The notes under the pieces: generated by a model | What the model saw: only the letters and a program-made list of their open reading frames with translations | Told to the model about the DNA's origin: nothing | Database searches by the model: none | Part shown: piece after piece, positions 8,753 through 17,527 of the stretch | Layout: every line of letters starts with the position of its first letter | Position numbering within the stretch: the first letter of the stretch is position 1 | Program-made: the position numbers and the translations under genes | Assembly: GCA_002255045.1 (NCBI GenBank) | Contig: NJEE01000002.1 | Coordinates: forward strand, 1-38,502 | Direction: 5' to 3' | DNA from: Candidatus Bathyarchaeota archaeon ex4484_205 | GTDB taxonomy: Archaea > Thermoproteota > EX4484-205 | DNA: 38,502 bases

Positions 8753-9456
8753 GGCTTTTCACCTCCAATTACCATCACAAGACTCATCGGAATGAAGACG
8801 GATACATTCTCTGACTCAATTTCAAGAAGCCTACGAGAGATCGGGGTAGAGCCATCACCCAGATTCTTCACTTTTCCAAATAATCCTGCTTTCGACCCTC
8901 CAGTAATCATGACAGAGACACCGGGAGATAAAGGTAAGTGCTCCAAAACTTTAGAGTTAGGAATTTCAAGTTTCACAGAGCCATAGAGGGGAAGATTTAT
9001 CTCAGCAGGTGGACGCAGAACCCTACCGTCATGGAATGAATAAGCAAATACACCTCCCTTCAATATATTTTTCTTAACTATTTTACAGACTTTGAAGCCA
9101 GCTTCCTTTTCGGAAATGGAATATGGAAATAGACATCTCTTTCTATCTATGAATATCCTATAACAACTGGTATCTGCGAGCTCTACAACATCCATAAGTC
9201 CTACTGGAAATCTGTGATCTCTCCTGACTACACCATCAACCTTTACCCTCCCCTTTTTTATGATCTTCTTAGCCTCCATGGCAGTATCCGCAAAGCCAAG
9301 GATATCCCTTACAAGAATTAAGAGAGGAAGGGAGGAAGATATAGGATGAGGGCCCGGCGATGGTTTGACTGTAAACACGTGAGCTTTCCTCTTAATGGGC
9401 CAAGAAGGGGGAGCAGCTAACCTCTTCAGATGTTTTGTTGCACCAAGTTTAGCCAC
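8728..9456 (-). CDS. rps4e: 30S ribosomal protein eS4
   Basis: Archaeal/eukaryotic small-subunit protein with an S4 RNA-binding domain ([33 protein letters not shown], about residues 43-75), a central domain, and a C-terminal KOW-like part ([20 protein letters not shown]). 242 aa is the standard length. GTG start at 9456 overlaps the rpl24 stop; GGGGGTGA lies just upstream. It overlaps the rpl5 start by 25 nt. Confidence 0.96.
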   Translation of the reverse strand: MAKLGATKHLKRLAAPPSWPIKRKAHVFTVKPSPGPHPISSSLPLLILVRDILGFADTAMEAKKIIKKGRVKVDGVVRRDHRFPVGLMDVVELADTSCYRIFIDRKRCLFPYSISEKEAGFKVCKIVKKNILKGGVFAYSFHDGRVLRPPAEINLPLYGSVKLEIPNSKVLEHLPLSPGVSVMITGGSKAGLFGKVKNLGDGSTPISRRLLEIESENVSVFIPMSLVMVIGGEKPWISLPSL

Positions 9457-9823
9457 CTTGGCTCACCCCCTCAATTTTATTTCTACGCCATTCGTCTTCC
9501 AAGTTGAGCTCTGTAATTAGCAGATTGGCAGGCCTAATTGGAATTAAAATTTTCCTTCCATCAACGGTCTCTCGAGTGAGACCTTCTATATATATCATCA
9601 ACTTCTTTCTATCCACCTTCTGAACCTTACCTTCTACACCTGCATAATCACCCTTTAAAACCAGAACCTTGTCCCCCACACGAATAGGAAAGCTCCTATG
9701 ACCATACTTCTCTCTCAAAGCACGAGAAAGATGAACAGACAATAATTTTCCTCTCATATGGTGAGGAGCGTTAAAGAGACGTCTACGCTGGACTCTCCGC
9801 TTCTTGCTAATCACTTTACCCAA
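9449..9823 (-). CDS. rpl24: 50S ribosomal protein uL24
   Basis: Assembly-initiating large-subunit protein. Archaeal N-terminal region SKKRRVQRRRLFNAPHHMRGKLLSVHLS is followed by the KOW motif RVGDKVLVLKGDYAGVEGKVQKVD. 124 aa. The start is TTG at 9823, seven bases after GGAGGT; an ATG within that interval is in another frame and stops at once. Confidence 0.95.
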   Translation of the reverse strand: MGKVISKKRRVQRRRLFNAPHHMRGKLLSVHLSRALREKYGHRSFPIRVGDKVLVLKGDYAGVEGKVQKVDRKKLMIYIEGLTRETVDGRKILIPIRPANLLITELNLEDEWRRNKIEGVSQGG

Positions 9824-9836
9824 ATTTCATACCTCC

Positions 9837-10271
9837 TTAAATTATTATACTGGCCAATGCTGCTACCCGTGGCCATCGATCGGCAGCCTCTCTGGCGACA
9901 GGACCACGTATTTCCGTGCCCTTCAAGTCTCCAGTAGGAAGTACGAGAACAGCGGCATTATCCTCGAAAACTACACGCCACCCCTCGGGACGTCTTATCG
10001 GGAACCTCTGCCTCACTATTATGGCTTTAAAAACTTGTCTTCTGAGCTCGGGAATACCCTTCTTTACAGTAACACTCACAAGATCACCTACATTTGCAGA
10101 AGGTAGACGTCTTAGCCTACCCTTATATCCATGTACTTGAATTATTTCTAACTCCTTTGCACCACTGTTATCCGTACATACAAGCGTAGAACCTACAGGT
10201 AATCCTCTCGCGTGTCTAAGACGGTACTCCAGAATACCTCTTGCTGAGACAGCGCGAGACCTAACCGACAT
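9837..10271 (-). CDS. rpl14: 50S ribosomal protein uL14
   Basis: Located at the subunit interface and the aIF6 binding site. Motifs: [23 protein letters not shown], the [34 protein letters not shown] core, and [34 protein letters not shown]. 144 aa. GGGAAGGTGAGA at the end of rps17 precedes its ATG, giving an 11-nt overlap. Its binding partner aIF6 is encoded at 23303. Confidence 0.97.
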   Translation of the reverse strand: MSVRSRAVSARGILEYRLRHARGLPVGSTLVCTDNSGAKELEIIQVHGYKGRLRRLPSANVGDLVSVTVKKGIPELRRQVFKAIIVRQRFPIRRPEGWRVVFEDNAAVLVLPTGDLKGTEIRGPVAREAADRWPRVAALASIII

Positions 10272-10596
10272 CGGATCTCACCTTCCCTAGTACAACGAAG
10301 TGGACTGTTTTGGAGAGAGGTCTGCACTCACCTATTTTTACTATATCCCCTTCCTTAATATCTAAACAGGGAGGAGAGTGAGCAGGAATTCTGCTCCTAC
10401 GTCGCTCATATCGCATATATTTCCGATCATATTTGAGGTATTCCCTCAACACAATAACTGTATTAGTCATCTTGGTGCTCACTACCTTACCTATTATATA
10501 CTTACCTCTAACTGAGACGTCTCCATGATAGGGACACTTTTTATCACTGCACGCCCTTTTCGGTGGCTCCAATGAGGGATCAGGTCTCCGCGCCAT
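10261..10596 (-). CDS. rps17: 30S ribosomal protein uS17
   Basis: Primary 16S rRNA-binding protein with an OB fold. Archaeal form, 111 aa, with the N-terminal [16 protein letters not shown], then [41 protein letters not shown] and [23 protein letters not shown]. Its ATG overlaps the stop of rnp1 (TAATG), as in many archaea. Confidence 0.96.
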   Translation of the reverse strand: MARRPDPSLEPPKRACSDKKCPYHGDVSVRGKYIIGKVVSTKMTNTVIVLREYLKYDRKYMRYERRRSRIPAHSPPCLDIKEGDIVKIGECRPLSKTVHFVVLGKVRSDVG

Positions 10597-10871
10597 TATT
10601 TATACAACCTCTTTACACGTTCTTCAGGCCTACATATAAGTGTAGACCCATCTACATATACGGAGGAACCATCAGGCAATATGAAACGAAACTTTGCAGC
10701 ACCCTTAAACACACTTATCTTTTTACCATTCTCCGAGAGAATTTTGAACATATTTCGACTCTCATCAACAACATATCCCTTTCTCCCCACTAGGGTTAAG
10801 TCTCTGCTTTCGACGATCTCCACTCTAAGCCCGATGAGTTCATGGGCAAGAAAATTACTCTGTGTAATCAT
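10596..10871 (-). CDS. rnp1: RNase P protein component 1 (Rpp29/Pop4 homologue)
   Basis: Protein subunit of archaeal RNase P, which trims tRNA 5' ends. The 91-aa sequence has the Sm-like beta-barrel pattern of Rpp29: LIGLRVEIVESRDLTLVGRKGYVVDESRNMFKI, then KGAAKFRFILPDGSSVYVDGSTLICRPEERVKR. Location between uL29 and uS17 is diagnostic. The start overlaps the rpl29 stop (ATGA), with GAGGAG upstream. The aIF1 (SUI1) gene that often sits beside it is absent. Confidence 0.94.
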   Translation of the reverse strand: MITQSNFLAHELIGLRVEIVESRDLTLVGRKGYVVDESRNMFKILSENGKKISVFKGAAKFRFILPDGSSVYVDGSTLICRPEERVKRLYK

Positions 10872-11068
10872 TTCTTGCTCTCCTCATTAAGGATAGTGAG
10901 TATCTTAGCAATAGTTCTTCGAACTTCTCGGATTCGTGATGAGTTTTCTAAACTTCTACTATGTCGTTGCATCTGTAGAAGACGTTGTTCATTATAGAGG
11001 TCTTTGAGAAGTTTTATTCGTTCTTCCCTAGACATCTTACGGATTTCTTCAGCTTTCAACCTCGGCAA
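10868..11068 (-). CDS. rpl29: 50S ribosomal protein uL29
   Basis: Small two-helix protein at the polypeptide exit. LKAEEIRKMSREERIKLLKDLYNEQRLLQMQR and the C-terminal IREVRRTIAKILTILNEE are typical. The start is uncertain. I prefer TTG at 11068 (66 aa), directly after GGTGGTGAAA at the end of rps3. The GTG at 11089 would make a 73-aa product, and the TTG at 11059 a 63-aa one. Confidence 0.92.
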   Translation of the reverse strand: MPRLKAEEIRKMSREERIKLLKDLYNEQRLLQMQRHSRSLENSSRIREVRRTIAKILTILNEESKK

Positions 11069-11678
11069 TTTCACCACCTGCCGGAGCACTCTTTAACTCC
11101 ACCACATCCGGGAATTTTGCATTGGGCGGGAGAATCTTCACTTTAATGCCAACCATTCCAGGCTTAAGAAGAACATGAACTACAGCTGTCTTAACCTGTG
11201 ATATTGCAGGCTCACCACTGTGTGGAAGATAACCGGCGGTAAGCTTCTCAAATCTGGAGCGTTCACTTCCCAATTTCCCAGTTATCATAATTTGAGCGCC
11301 GAGCGCCCCAGCTCTCATCATTCTATTTATGGCCCATCTTGCAACACGCCTATATCGTACACCTTTCACCAATGCATCTGCCACCCTGCAGGCAACTATA
11401 TAGGGTTCAAGGTCGGGGTTTTCTATAGGGACTACTGCAATCTGTGGATTACTGAGATTGAACTGCTTCTCCAAGATTTCTGTTAGCTCTCTAATGTTCC
11501 GACCACCGACACCAATAACTAACCCGGTTCTCTGAGCGTATATGGAAATTTGAGTACCTAATGGAGTGACGGACATAGACATACCAGCATAACCAGCTTC
11601 TCTAAGATAGTCCTTAAGGAAGCTATCCACTTTCAACCTCAATTTAGCCTTCTCTAAGTAATCTTTCCACTCTCTCAA
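11049..11678 (-). CDS. rps3: 30S ribosomal protein uS3
   Basis: Forms part of the mRNA entry site. The KH domain reads VTPLGTQISIYAQRTGLVIGVGGRNIRELTEILEK, and the C-terminal domain has RMMRAGALGAQIMITGKLGSERSRFEKLTAGYLPHSGEPA. The TTG at 11678 (209 aa) is favoured: GAGGTGG lies six bases upstream, within a GAGGTGGAATAG leader identical to that of rpl22. TTG at 11699 is the longer alternative. The C-terminus AGGEIAEVES overlaps the rpl29 start region. Confidence 0.95.
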   Translation of the reverse strand: MREWKDYLEKAKLRLKVDSFLKDYLREAGYAGMSMSVTPLGTQISIYAQRTGLVIGVGGRNIRELTEILEKQFNLSNPQIAVVPIENPDLEPYIVACRVADALVKGVRYRRVARWAINRMMRAGALGAQIMITGKLGSERSRFEKLTAGYLPHSGEPAISQVKTAVVHVLLKPGMVGIKVKILPPNAKFPDVVELKSAPAGGEIAEVES

Positions 11679-11679
11679 T

Positions 11680-12132
11680 CTATTCCACCTCTCTACCAAT
11701 TAGCTCTACATGAACGAGTTCCTTGATATACGGGGAGGATCTGCCGAAGGCCCTTGGAATATATTTCCTTACCTTTCTGGCTTTATGGACAGCTGCGTGA
11801 ATGATCTTAACATTATCGGGGTTCAGACCCTTAACTTCGGCATTTGCCTCTAGAGAGTCGAGTAGTTTTAAAATCATTTTAGCAGATTTTACAGGATATC
11901 TGCCAGCAGCCATCCCCCTTCGATGAGGCACTTTTTTCTTGAACCTCTTGTAGGGGACAGCCCTTCTAAGTGCAATCACACCCTCCAAAAACTCTCTTGC
12001 ATGAGGAAGCCGCATTCCTTTTAGACTTCTTAATAGCTCTCGAGTTTTCTTCATGGAGAGATCAACCTCCCTCAGACTAGCTTTAACCACATTCTCGTCG
12101 TCCAGCTTAGCACTGTAACTCCATTCTGGCAA
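11680..12132 (-). CDS. rpl22: 50S ribosomal protein uL22
   Basis: Lines the peptide exit tunnel. Conserved: LSMKKTRELLRSLKGMRLPHAREFLEGVIALRRAVPYKRFKKKVPHRRG at the N-terminal side, and NVKIIHAAVHKARKVRKYIPRAFGRSSPY near the C-terminus. 150 aa. TTG start at 12132 preceded by GAGGTGGAATAGGAT. It is the first gene of the cluster: the expected uS19, uL2, uL23, uL4 and uL3 are not upstream. The 97-nt gap to radA would have to hold the promoter. Confidence 0.95.
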   Translation of the reverse strand: MPEWSYSAKLDDENVVKASLREVDLSMKKTRELLRSLKGMRLPHAREFLEGVIALRRAVPYKRFKKKVPHRRGMAAGRYPVKSAKMILKLLDSLEANAEVKGLNPDNVKIIHAAVHKARKVRKYIPRAFGRSSPYIKELVHVELIGREVE

Positions 12133-12229
12133 ATCCTATTCCACCTCTCACTAGGACAGTATAGTTAGGAACCTTAATATTGTTTAATAAGCATTTCTAA
12201 TCTTTGGAATTTCTGTAAATGATTTATCC

Positions 12230-13195
12230 TTAAACTTCTTCCTCGTCAATTACACCTTCATTGGTTATCCTAAAGACACATTCTCCTTCAGGACGATCCA
12301 AGCTAACAACTAGTCTTGCAATTCTCAGCCCGGGTTTTCCATGAGCTTTCCTGATAAAAATTCTGGTGTGACTCCTATGCGCAATTATGTGACCACCTAC
12401 TGGATATGCACCCATTGAAAAGAAGTCATTTGGTCGAGACATGACTTGATTAGTGACTACAGCTACAGCGTTGAAGACTGTAGCAAGTCTTTCCAATCTG
12501 TGGAGATGTTTATTGAGTTTCTGCTGTCTTCTCGCCAAGAGCTCCCTTCCCAAATATTCGCTTCGAAAATGACTCATTACAGAATCAATTATTACAAGCT
12601 TGATGTTATTCTTCTTAATTATTTCATCTGCCTTCTCTAGGAGTAACATCTGGTGATCACTATTATACGCAGGAGCTACGAGTATGTTTTCCAACACTTT
12701 ATCTGGATCGAGACCTCTGTACTTGGCCATATCGACTATCCTATTAGGTCGGAAACTATTTTCAGTATCAATATAGAGAGCGCCACCCTCCAGACCACCC
12801 TCCTCATAGGAGAGCTGTACATTGACACAAAGTTGATGACATATCTGACTTTTTCCAGTACCAAACTCACCAAAGAGTTCAGTTATGGTGCTTGTCTCCA
12901 GTCCCCCACCTACAAGCTCGTCTAATGCCCTACTCCCTGTAGTGAGTTTTCGAATATTCTCCCTAAGTTTAAGAAGCTCCGAAGCCTGCAGAAATTCTAC
13001 ACGGATAACCTTTCTCGCCTCATCGATGATCATTCTCGCAGTTTTCTCTGGAATCCCTGCCTCCACTAATTCCTCAACAGTAGCCATTGCCACAGATTCC
13101 ACAGTATGAAAACCCATATTCCTCAATTTAGTAGCAGTAGAGGGACCAACTCTTGGAAGATCCTCAATGTCGCTATATTCTCTTTTCACACCCAT
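12230..13195 (-). CDS. radA: RadA recombinase
   Basis: Archaeal Rad51/RecA homologue that forms filaments on single-stranded DNA and catalyses strand exchange. The helix-hairpin-helix domain (LPRVGPSTATKLRNMGFHTVESV) lies at residues 13-35. The polymerisation motif FLQA follows in the linker, then Walker A GEFGTGKSQ (about 108-116), Walker B LVIIDSV and the VVTNQV segment. 321 aa is full length. It is transcribed divergently from the ABC exporter operon, with a candidate promoter between. Confidence 0.97.
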   Translation of the reverse strand: MGVKREYSDIEDLPRVGPSTATKLRNMGFHTVESVAMATVEELVEAGIPEKTARMIIDEARKVIRVEFLQASELLKLRENIRKLTTGSRALDELVGGGLETSTITELFGEFGTGKSQICHQLCVNVQLSYEEGGLEGGALYIDTENSFRPNRIVDMAKYRGLDPDKVLENILVAPAYNSDHQMLLLEKADEIIKKNNIKLVIIDSVMSHFRSEYLGRELLARRQQKLNKHLHRLERLATVFNAVAVVTNQVMSRPNDFFSMGAYPVGGHIIAHRSHTRIFIRKAHGKPGLRIARLVVSLDRPEGECVFRITNEGVIDEEEV

Positions 13196-13235
13196 TAAAT
13201 CACCACTTCTCCTCTATAGTTTTTACCATGAATAC

Positions 13236-13246
13236 ACTATTTAAGG
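13236..13246 (-). promoter_or_regulatory. Candidate TATA box of radA
   Basis: CCTTAAATAG on the minus strand, preceded by a purine/T-rich stretch, about 45 nt before the radA ATG. This is the usual archaeal promoter form. It predicts a leader of roughly 20 nt containing the GGAGAAGTGGTGA ribosome binding site. Prediction by eye only. Confidence 0.5.
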
Positions 13247-13300
13247 AAAAAGTAAGAATTAAATGTGGGAGTACAGTGAAAGAGGAAGTAGAACAATAGA

Positions 13301-14449
13301 ATGGGACTTTTGAAAATATGTGTAATGTATGCATTAAGGGATCTTAATAATCATAAGGTGAGAGCCTTTCTCACAATTTTAGGCATAATGGTGGGTATCG
13401 CAACGATGGTAGAGTTGACAATGGTAGGAAGTAGTATGGAAGCCAAAATAGAGATGGAATTGACTGAGTTAGTCGGTTCAGCAATAATTGTCCGAGATCC
13501 AAATGGAGAACCAATACCGATATATACTGCACAAGTACTCTCAGGCATACCGGGTACAACAAGCGTCATGCCTCTGGTCATAGACTATTGTACAATAAAT
13601 GGGAGGTTTGGTGTAATTTTGGGAGTGCAAGCAGATAAAGTTGAGGAATATGCCACAATAATTGAGGGACGGAATATCAAGAATGACAATGAGGGCGTGA
13701 TGGATATTGATAGTGGAAAGAGATTGGGAGTTAGTCTTGGAGACGAAGTTGAGATAACAAGTCAGACTTCACCTGTAGCTCAGAGAATAAAGATAGTTGG
13801 TTTTGTAGAGCAAGGAGCTATGACAAGAGGATTTGTAGCTGGAGGGGCACCAGTTTGCGTAGTAACCATCGCAAAGGCTCAGAACATTCTGGAGATGAGA
13901 GGGTATGTGAACACACTATTGGTAAAAGTTGGAGATGTGGAACACGTAAGGATAGTAGAAGAGTATATAAAGAGAGTCTATCCGTTTGTGGAGATCATAA
14001 CTCAGGAGGATATTCTGAAATCTGTGAACAAGATACTTGGAACAATAAGGGGAATACTTCTTGCATTGGGAGCGATAAGCCTTGTTGTAGCAGGCCTCGG
14101 GACAATGAATACAGTTATGATGGTAATAAGGGAGAAGACAAGAGAAATAGGAATAATAAAAGCCATTGGAGGAGAGAGAAGACATGTTATTGCTATTTTT
14201 CTCACAGAGACCTTGATAATAGGAATAGCAGGAGGAGGGATAGGGATAGCTGCAGGATATTGGATAGGGAGGTATCTCCTCCGGGAGTTTATACCTACGC
14301 TAATGGGCATCGAGCTCCCAATTGTATTCTCGGCAAACATAGCAATCCAAGGAATGGCTATCGCAATCGGAGTAACCATTGTAGCAAGCATAGTTCCCCT
14401 CTGGAGAGGGGCTAACATAAGGCCGATAGAGGCGTTGAGATATGAGTAA
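13301..14449 (+). CDS. ABC exporter permease, MacB/FtsX family
   Basis: Membrane subunit of a type VII (mechanotransmission) ABC system. It has one transmembrane helix near residues 20-42 (AFLTILGIMVGIATMVELTMV), an extracytoplasmic MacB-type domain (about 45-240), then three C-terminal helices of the FtsX domain (GILLALGAISLVVAGLGTMN to the end) with the family motif REKTREIGIIKAIGG. The ending IRPIEALRYE is typical. 382 aa. GAAAGAGGAAG precedes the ATG. It overlaps the ATPase gene by 8 nt, so the pair is coupled. Confidence 0.92.
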   Translation: MGLLKICVMYALRDLNNHKVRAFLTILGIMVGIATMVELTMVGSSMEAKIEMELTELVGSAIIVRDPNGEPIPIYTAQVLSGIPGTTSVMPLVIDYCTINGRFGVILGVQADKVEEYATIIEGRNIKNDNEGVMDIDSGKRLGVSLGDEVEITSQTSPVAQRIKIVGFVEQGAMTRGFVAGGAPVCVVTIAKAQNILEMRGYVNTLLVKVGDVEHVRIVEEYIKRVYPFVEIITQEDILKSVNKILGTIRGILLALGAISLVVAGLGTMNTVMMVIREKTREIGIIKAIGGERRHVIAIFLTETLIIGIAGGGIGIAAGYWIGRYLLREFIPTLMGIELPIVFSANIAIQGMAIAIGVTIVASIVPLWRGANIRPIEALRYE

Positions 14450-15329
14450 AGTAGCCTTGAAGTTGGAGAATGTGCATAAAATTTACAGAGTGACAAAGGA
14501 GATTTCTGTGCATGCCCTAAGAGGTGTGAATTTAGAAGTCAAAGAAGAGGAGATCATTGTCTTAATGGGACCTTCCGGCTCAGGTAAATCCACTCTCCTA
14601 CAAATTGTGGGTACATTAGACAAGCCAACCAAAGGCAGGGTTATAATTGGAGGCATTGATGTAACTGATTGGAATGAAAAGAGGCTAGCTTACGTGAGAA
14701 GAGAGAAAATTGGATTCGTATTTCAGTTTTTTAATCTCTTAACAAATCTAACAGCAGAAGAGAATGTTATGTTCCCACTCCTACTAAGTGGAAAATACAA
14801 TGATGAAGAGGCAAGGAAGAAAGCAAGGTTAATCCTATCAATCGTAGGATTACCTGAGGATAGGTGGAGAAATATACCAAGAAAATTAAGTGGAGGACAA
14901 CAGCAGATGGTTGCAATCGCCAGAGCTGTAGCAAATAATCCGACTTACATATTAGCTGATGAACCTACCGGAAATTTGGATGTTGACTCATCTACAAGGT
15001 TTCTAGAGGTTGTTAGTTGGCTTAACTATATAGCAGGACAGACGATGATAATTGTAACACACAACCCTGAGGTCTCACGTATTGCACATAGGGTGTTGTA
15101 CATTAGAGATGGAATACTTTATCAAAAAGCTCCTAAGAGGTTCATAAATGTAAAGGCAGTAAGAAGAACAGGAGAGGAAAAAAGAAGAAAGGAGCTATAT
15201 AAGAGGTTATTAGACGTTGAAATATCATCTCTGAGAAGAAGATATACAATAGGACTGATAGACACAGAGGAATTCCAAGAACGCAAAGAAGAAATAGAAA
15301 ATCAGATGGAAAAGGTGATGGAGAAATAG
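14442..15329 (+). CDS. ABC exporter ATP-binding protein, MacB/LolD-like, with C-terminal helical extension
   Basis: Drives the adjacent permease. Walker A GPSGSGKS at 43-50, Q-loop region FVFQFFNLL, signature LSGGQQQ at 149-155, Walker B YILADEPTGNLD at about 169-180 and an H-loop VTHNP. After the roughly 230-residue ATPase there is an extra 60 residues rich in Lys/Arg/Glu, ending YTIGLIDTEEFQERKEEI. That stretch looks like a SHOCT-type helical pair. It overlaps the next gene by one base. Confidence 0.92.
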   Translation: MSKVALKLENVHKIYRVTKEISVHALRGVNLEVKEEEIIVLMGPSGSGKSTLLQIVGTLDKPTKGRVIIGGIDVTDWNEKRLAYVRREKIGFVFQFFNLLTNLTAEENVMFPLLLSGKYNDEEARKKARLILSIVGLPEDRWRNIPRKLSGGQQQMVAIARAVANNPTYILADEPTGNLDVDSSTRFLEVVSWLNYIAGQTMIIVTHNPEVSRIAHRVLYIRDGILYQKAPKRFINVKAVRRTGEEKRRKELYKRLLDVEISSLRRRYTIGLIDTEEFQERKEEIENQMEKVMEK

Positions 15330-17527
15330 TGAGCAGACTGACCTCATCACTTTTAATACTACTTCTACTAACAAGCGAGTTTTCCTACCTAGATAATACA
15401 ACATCTTCGACTATTATACCACAAATATCTAAGAGGGTAGTTTATGAAATAGACATTGAATTAGGAAAAGTGCAAGAAAGAGAGGTAGTTGAATTAAAGG
15501 TTGAGGGGTACATGGGGAAGGTGTATGTTTTAGATTGGAACTTAGGGAGAGGTAACCCTGTCATAAAACGAGGGAAAATGAGGTTACTGGAGAAGAAGGA
15601 GCTTTATGATACCCTTACGCTTTTCCTATGGGAACTGGAAGTTAAGGAGAGGGAGGAGGTATTCGAGTACGAGATAAGTGGGGAAACGCCTCTTATAATA
15701 AAGTATGAGGTATTATTGAATGGAAAAAAGCCTAAATTTATAGAGGTTATGGGAACAAGTTTTATAGAGGCAGAAATAAATGATACGGTACGTTGTATAC
15801 TCACTATCATAAATAATGTATTTCTAATAAAAAATGGGAATACAACGCTTACACCTCCGCTCGATATGGATATAAGGACTAAGGTATATAGAAAATATTT
15901 TTCCCAGATCTCTTCTGACCCTGAACCTAATGCAACAGACTTAATGGAGGAAGGAGAAATGTTATGGAAAATTTATCTCAAAAATAATTTTACGCTTTCT
16001 ATGACATATAGAATAAACAGGAGTACAGAATGGGGCACTATCCCGATGGAGGGAATAACGATAAGGACACAGATGAATGAGGAGCTTATCCTAAAAATGC
16101 TTGAAAATCAGATTTTGGGACTGAAAAACATGCTTTCCCTTTTTCAAGAGCTCAATTCCAGTATAACGATGTTGAGTGAAGGATTTCAACAAATAGAGGA
16201 AGCACTAGATGGGATAGCTGAGGGACAGAGAGGATTAGGCAATGCAACGAGCGCATTAGCAGATGTGTTGGAAGATTTGACCTATCTCTACAGCAGTATA
16301 TATGAACAGATGGTATACTATGAGCCTCAGGTGACAGAGGCTGCAGAGAATATTGGGAAACTGGATTTGGAGGATGTATTTAATATCCTTAACGATACAA
16401 TGACAACCGCATTGGAGGGACTTGAACAAGGAGAGGAAGTAATAGAAGAGGCAAAGAACCAAACCTTACAATTGAACCAAACACTTACAGAAGTATATGA
16501 GGAGTTACCTCCAGGTTCTCTGAAAGATAGTGTATATAATGCAATTCAAATGGTTACAGCGGCATACATTCTACTTGGATATGTCGAGAGGGAGATAAAG
16601 CCTCTTGAGAGAGAGATTAAAAACAGACAAAGTATGCTAGAGGAGTACCTCAAAATAGCTACGGAATATAAGAGGCTTTCAACGATGCTTTTAGAGAGCT
16701 TTCTTCAGATGGTGGAGCTTCTAAACGGAAGCATTCAGACATTCATTTATCTAAATAAAGCATTAGAAAATGTATCAAATGCACAGTATGAAACGGCTTC
16801 TGTGCTCCAAGAGATTTCAAACAGCATAGGCAACATGACAGAAATGATAGAAACAAACTTCAGAAAAGAGAATTTCACCAATTTATCAGATACATATGAA
16901 GAGCTGAGTGAGCTCTATTATTTAGTTGGGTGGTTCCATTCGATTCTAAATGCACCTCTCCAAGCAGTAAATGAAACAACTTTCGATGGGAACTTCATCA
17001 ATGAACTTCACTTAAGTTATATTGAGAAAAATAGAAGTTGGGAACTCAAAGAAGTGAAGACACTCGAAGAGGCATGGGTATATCTACTTAAAGTAAAAAG
17101 TCCTTCAGGAATGTGCATACTAATTAATGGCCAAAACATAACAGATAATCAATTAAATAGATATCTTATATTTAAAGAAGATGATGAAATTATAATACCA
17201 ATCTTCAGGAAGGTAAATACCGGGGAAAATCTGCTTCAAACTTGGGATAGAAAGAACATTACTTTTCTCTGCAAAGAAAAGCCTTCTGCAGAGATCTTAA
17301 CGGGAAGTGGGAGAGAAGGGAATGAGTATCTTATTTCGGGATTTATCTACCAGCCATCCCTCGCAATAGCCATAACTATTCCAGAATGGGAGGAAGAAGA
17401 AATTGAGGAAATTGAGGAAATACCTGCTTTATGGCTACTGACAATTCTAGTAATTATTATATCTACTATTTTTGTAGTTATCTTATATAAGAAAAAAAGA
17501 AAGAGGACCAAGAAAGGAAAGGTCTAA
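15329..17527 (+). CDS. Secreted, membrane-anchored coiled-coil protein of the ABC exporter operon
   Basis: No family recognised. The 732-aa product starts (GTG) with a signal peptide (SSLLILLLLTSEFSYL). A beta-rich region follows (about 25-240), then a long helical region with heptad-like Leu spacing (about 250-530) and a second globular part (about 545-690). It ends with one transmembrane helix (ALWLLTILVIIISTIFVVIL) and a Lys/Arg tail. Many NxS/T sequons support an outside location. Coupling to a MacB-type permease and ATPase suggests an adaptor role comparable to MacA, but that is inference. The last 45 nt overlap the convergent phosphoesterase gene. Confidence 0.8.
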   Translation: MSRLTSSLLILLLLTSEFSYLDNTTSSTIIPQISKRVVYEIDIELGKVQEREVVELKVEGYMGKVYVLDWNLGRGNPVIKRGKMRLLEKKELYDTLTLFLWELEVKEREEVFEYEISGETPLIIKYEVLLNGKKPKFIEVMGTSFIEAEINDTVRCILTIINNVFLIKNGNTTLTPPLDMDIRTKVYRKYFSQISSDPEPNATDLMEEGEMLWKIYLKNNFTLSMTYRINRSTEWGTIPMEGITIRTQMNEELILKMLENQILGLKNMLSLFQELNSSITMLSEGFQQIEEALDGIAEGQRGLGNATSALADVLEDLTYLYSSIYEQMVYYEPQVTEAAENIGKLDLEDVFNILNDTMTTALEGLEQGEEVIEEAKNQTLQLNQTLTEVYEELPPGSLKDSVYNAIQMVTAAYILLGYVEREIKPLEREIKNRQSMLEEYLKIATEYKRLSTMLLESFLQMVELLNGSIQTFIYLNKALENVSNAQYETASVLQEISNSIGNMTEMIETNFRKENFTNLSDTYEELSELYYLVGWFHSILNAPLQAVNETTFDGNFINELHLSYIEKNRSWELKEVKTLEEAWVYLLKVKSPSGMCILINGQNITDNQLNRYLIFKEDDEIIIPIFRKVNTGENLLQTWDRKNITFLCKEKPSAEILTGSGREGNEYLISGFIYQPSLAIAITIPEWEEEEIEEIEEIPALWLLTILVIIISTIFVVILYKKKRKRTKKGKV

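Noticed and set aside
13855-14415. 186-codon frame inside the ABC permease
   Set aside because: Composition is dominated by Arg/Ser/Asp/Asn without hydrophobic structure; the overlapping frame is a clear MacB/FtsX permease.
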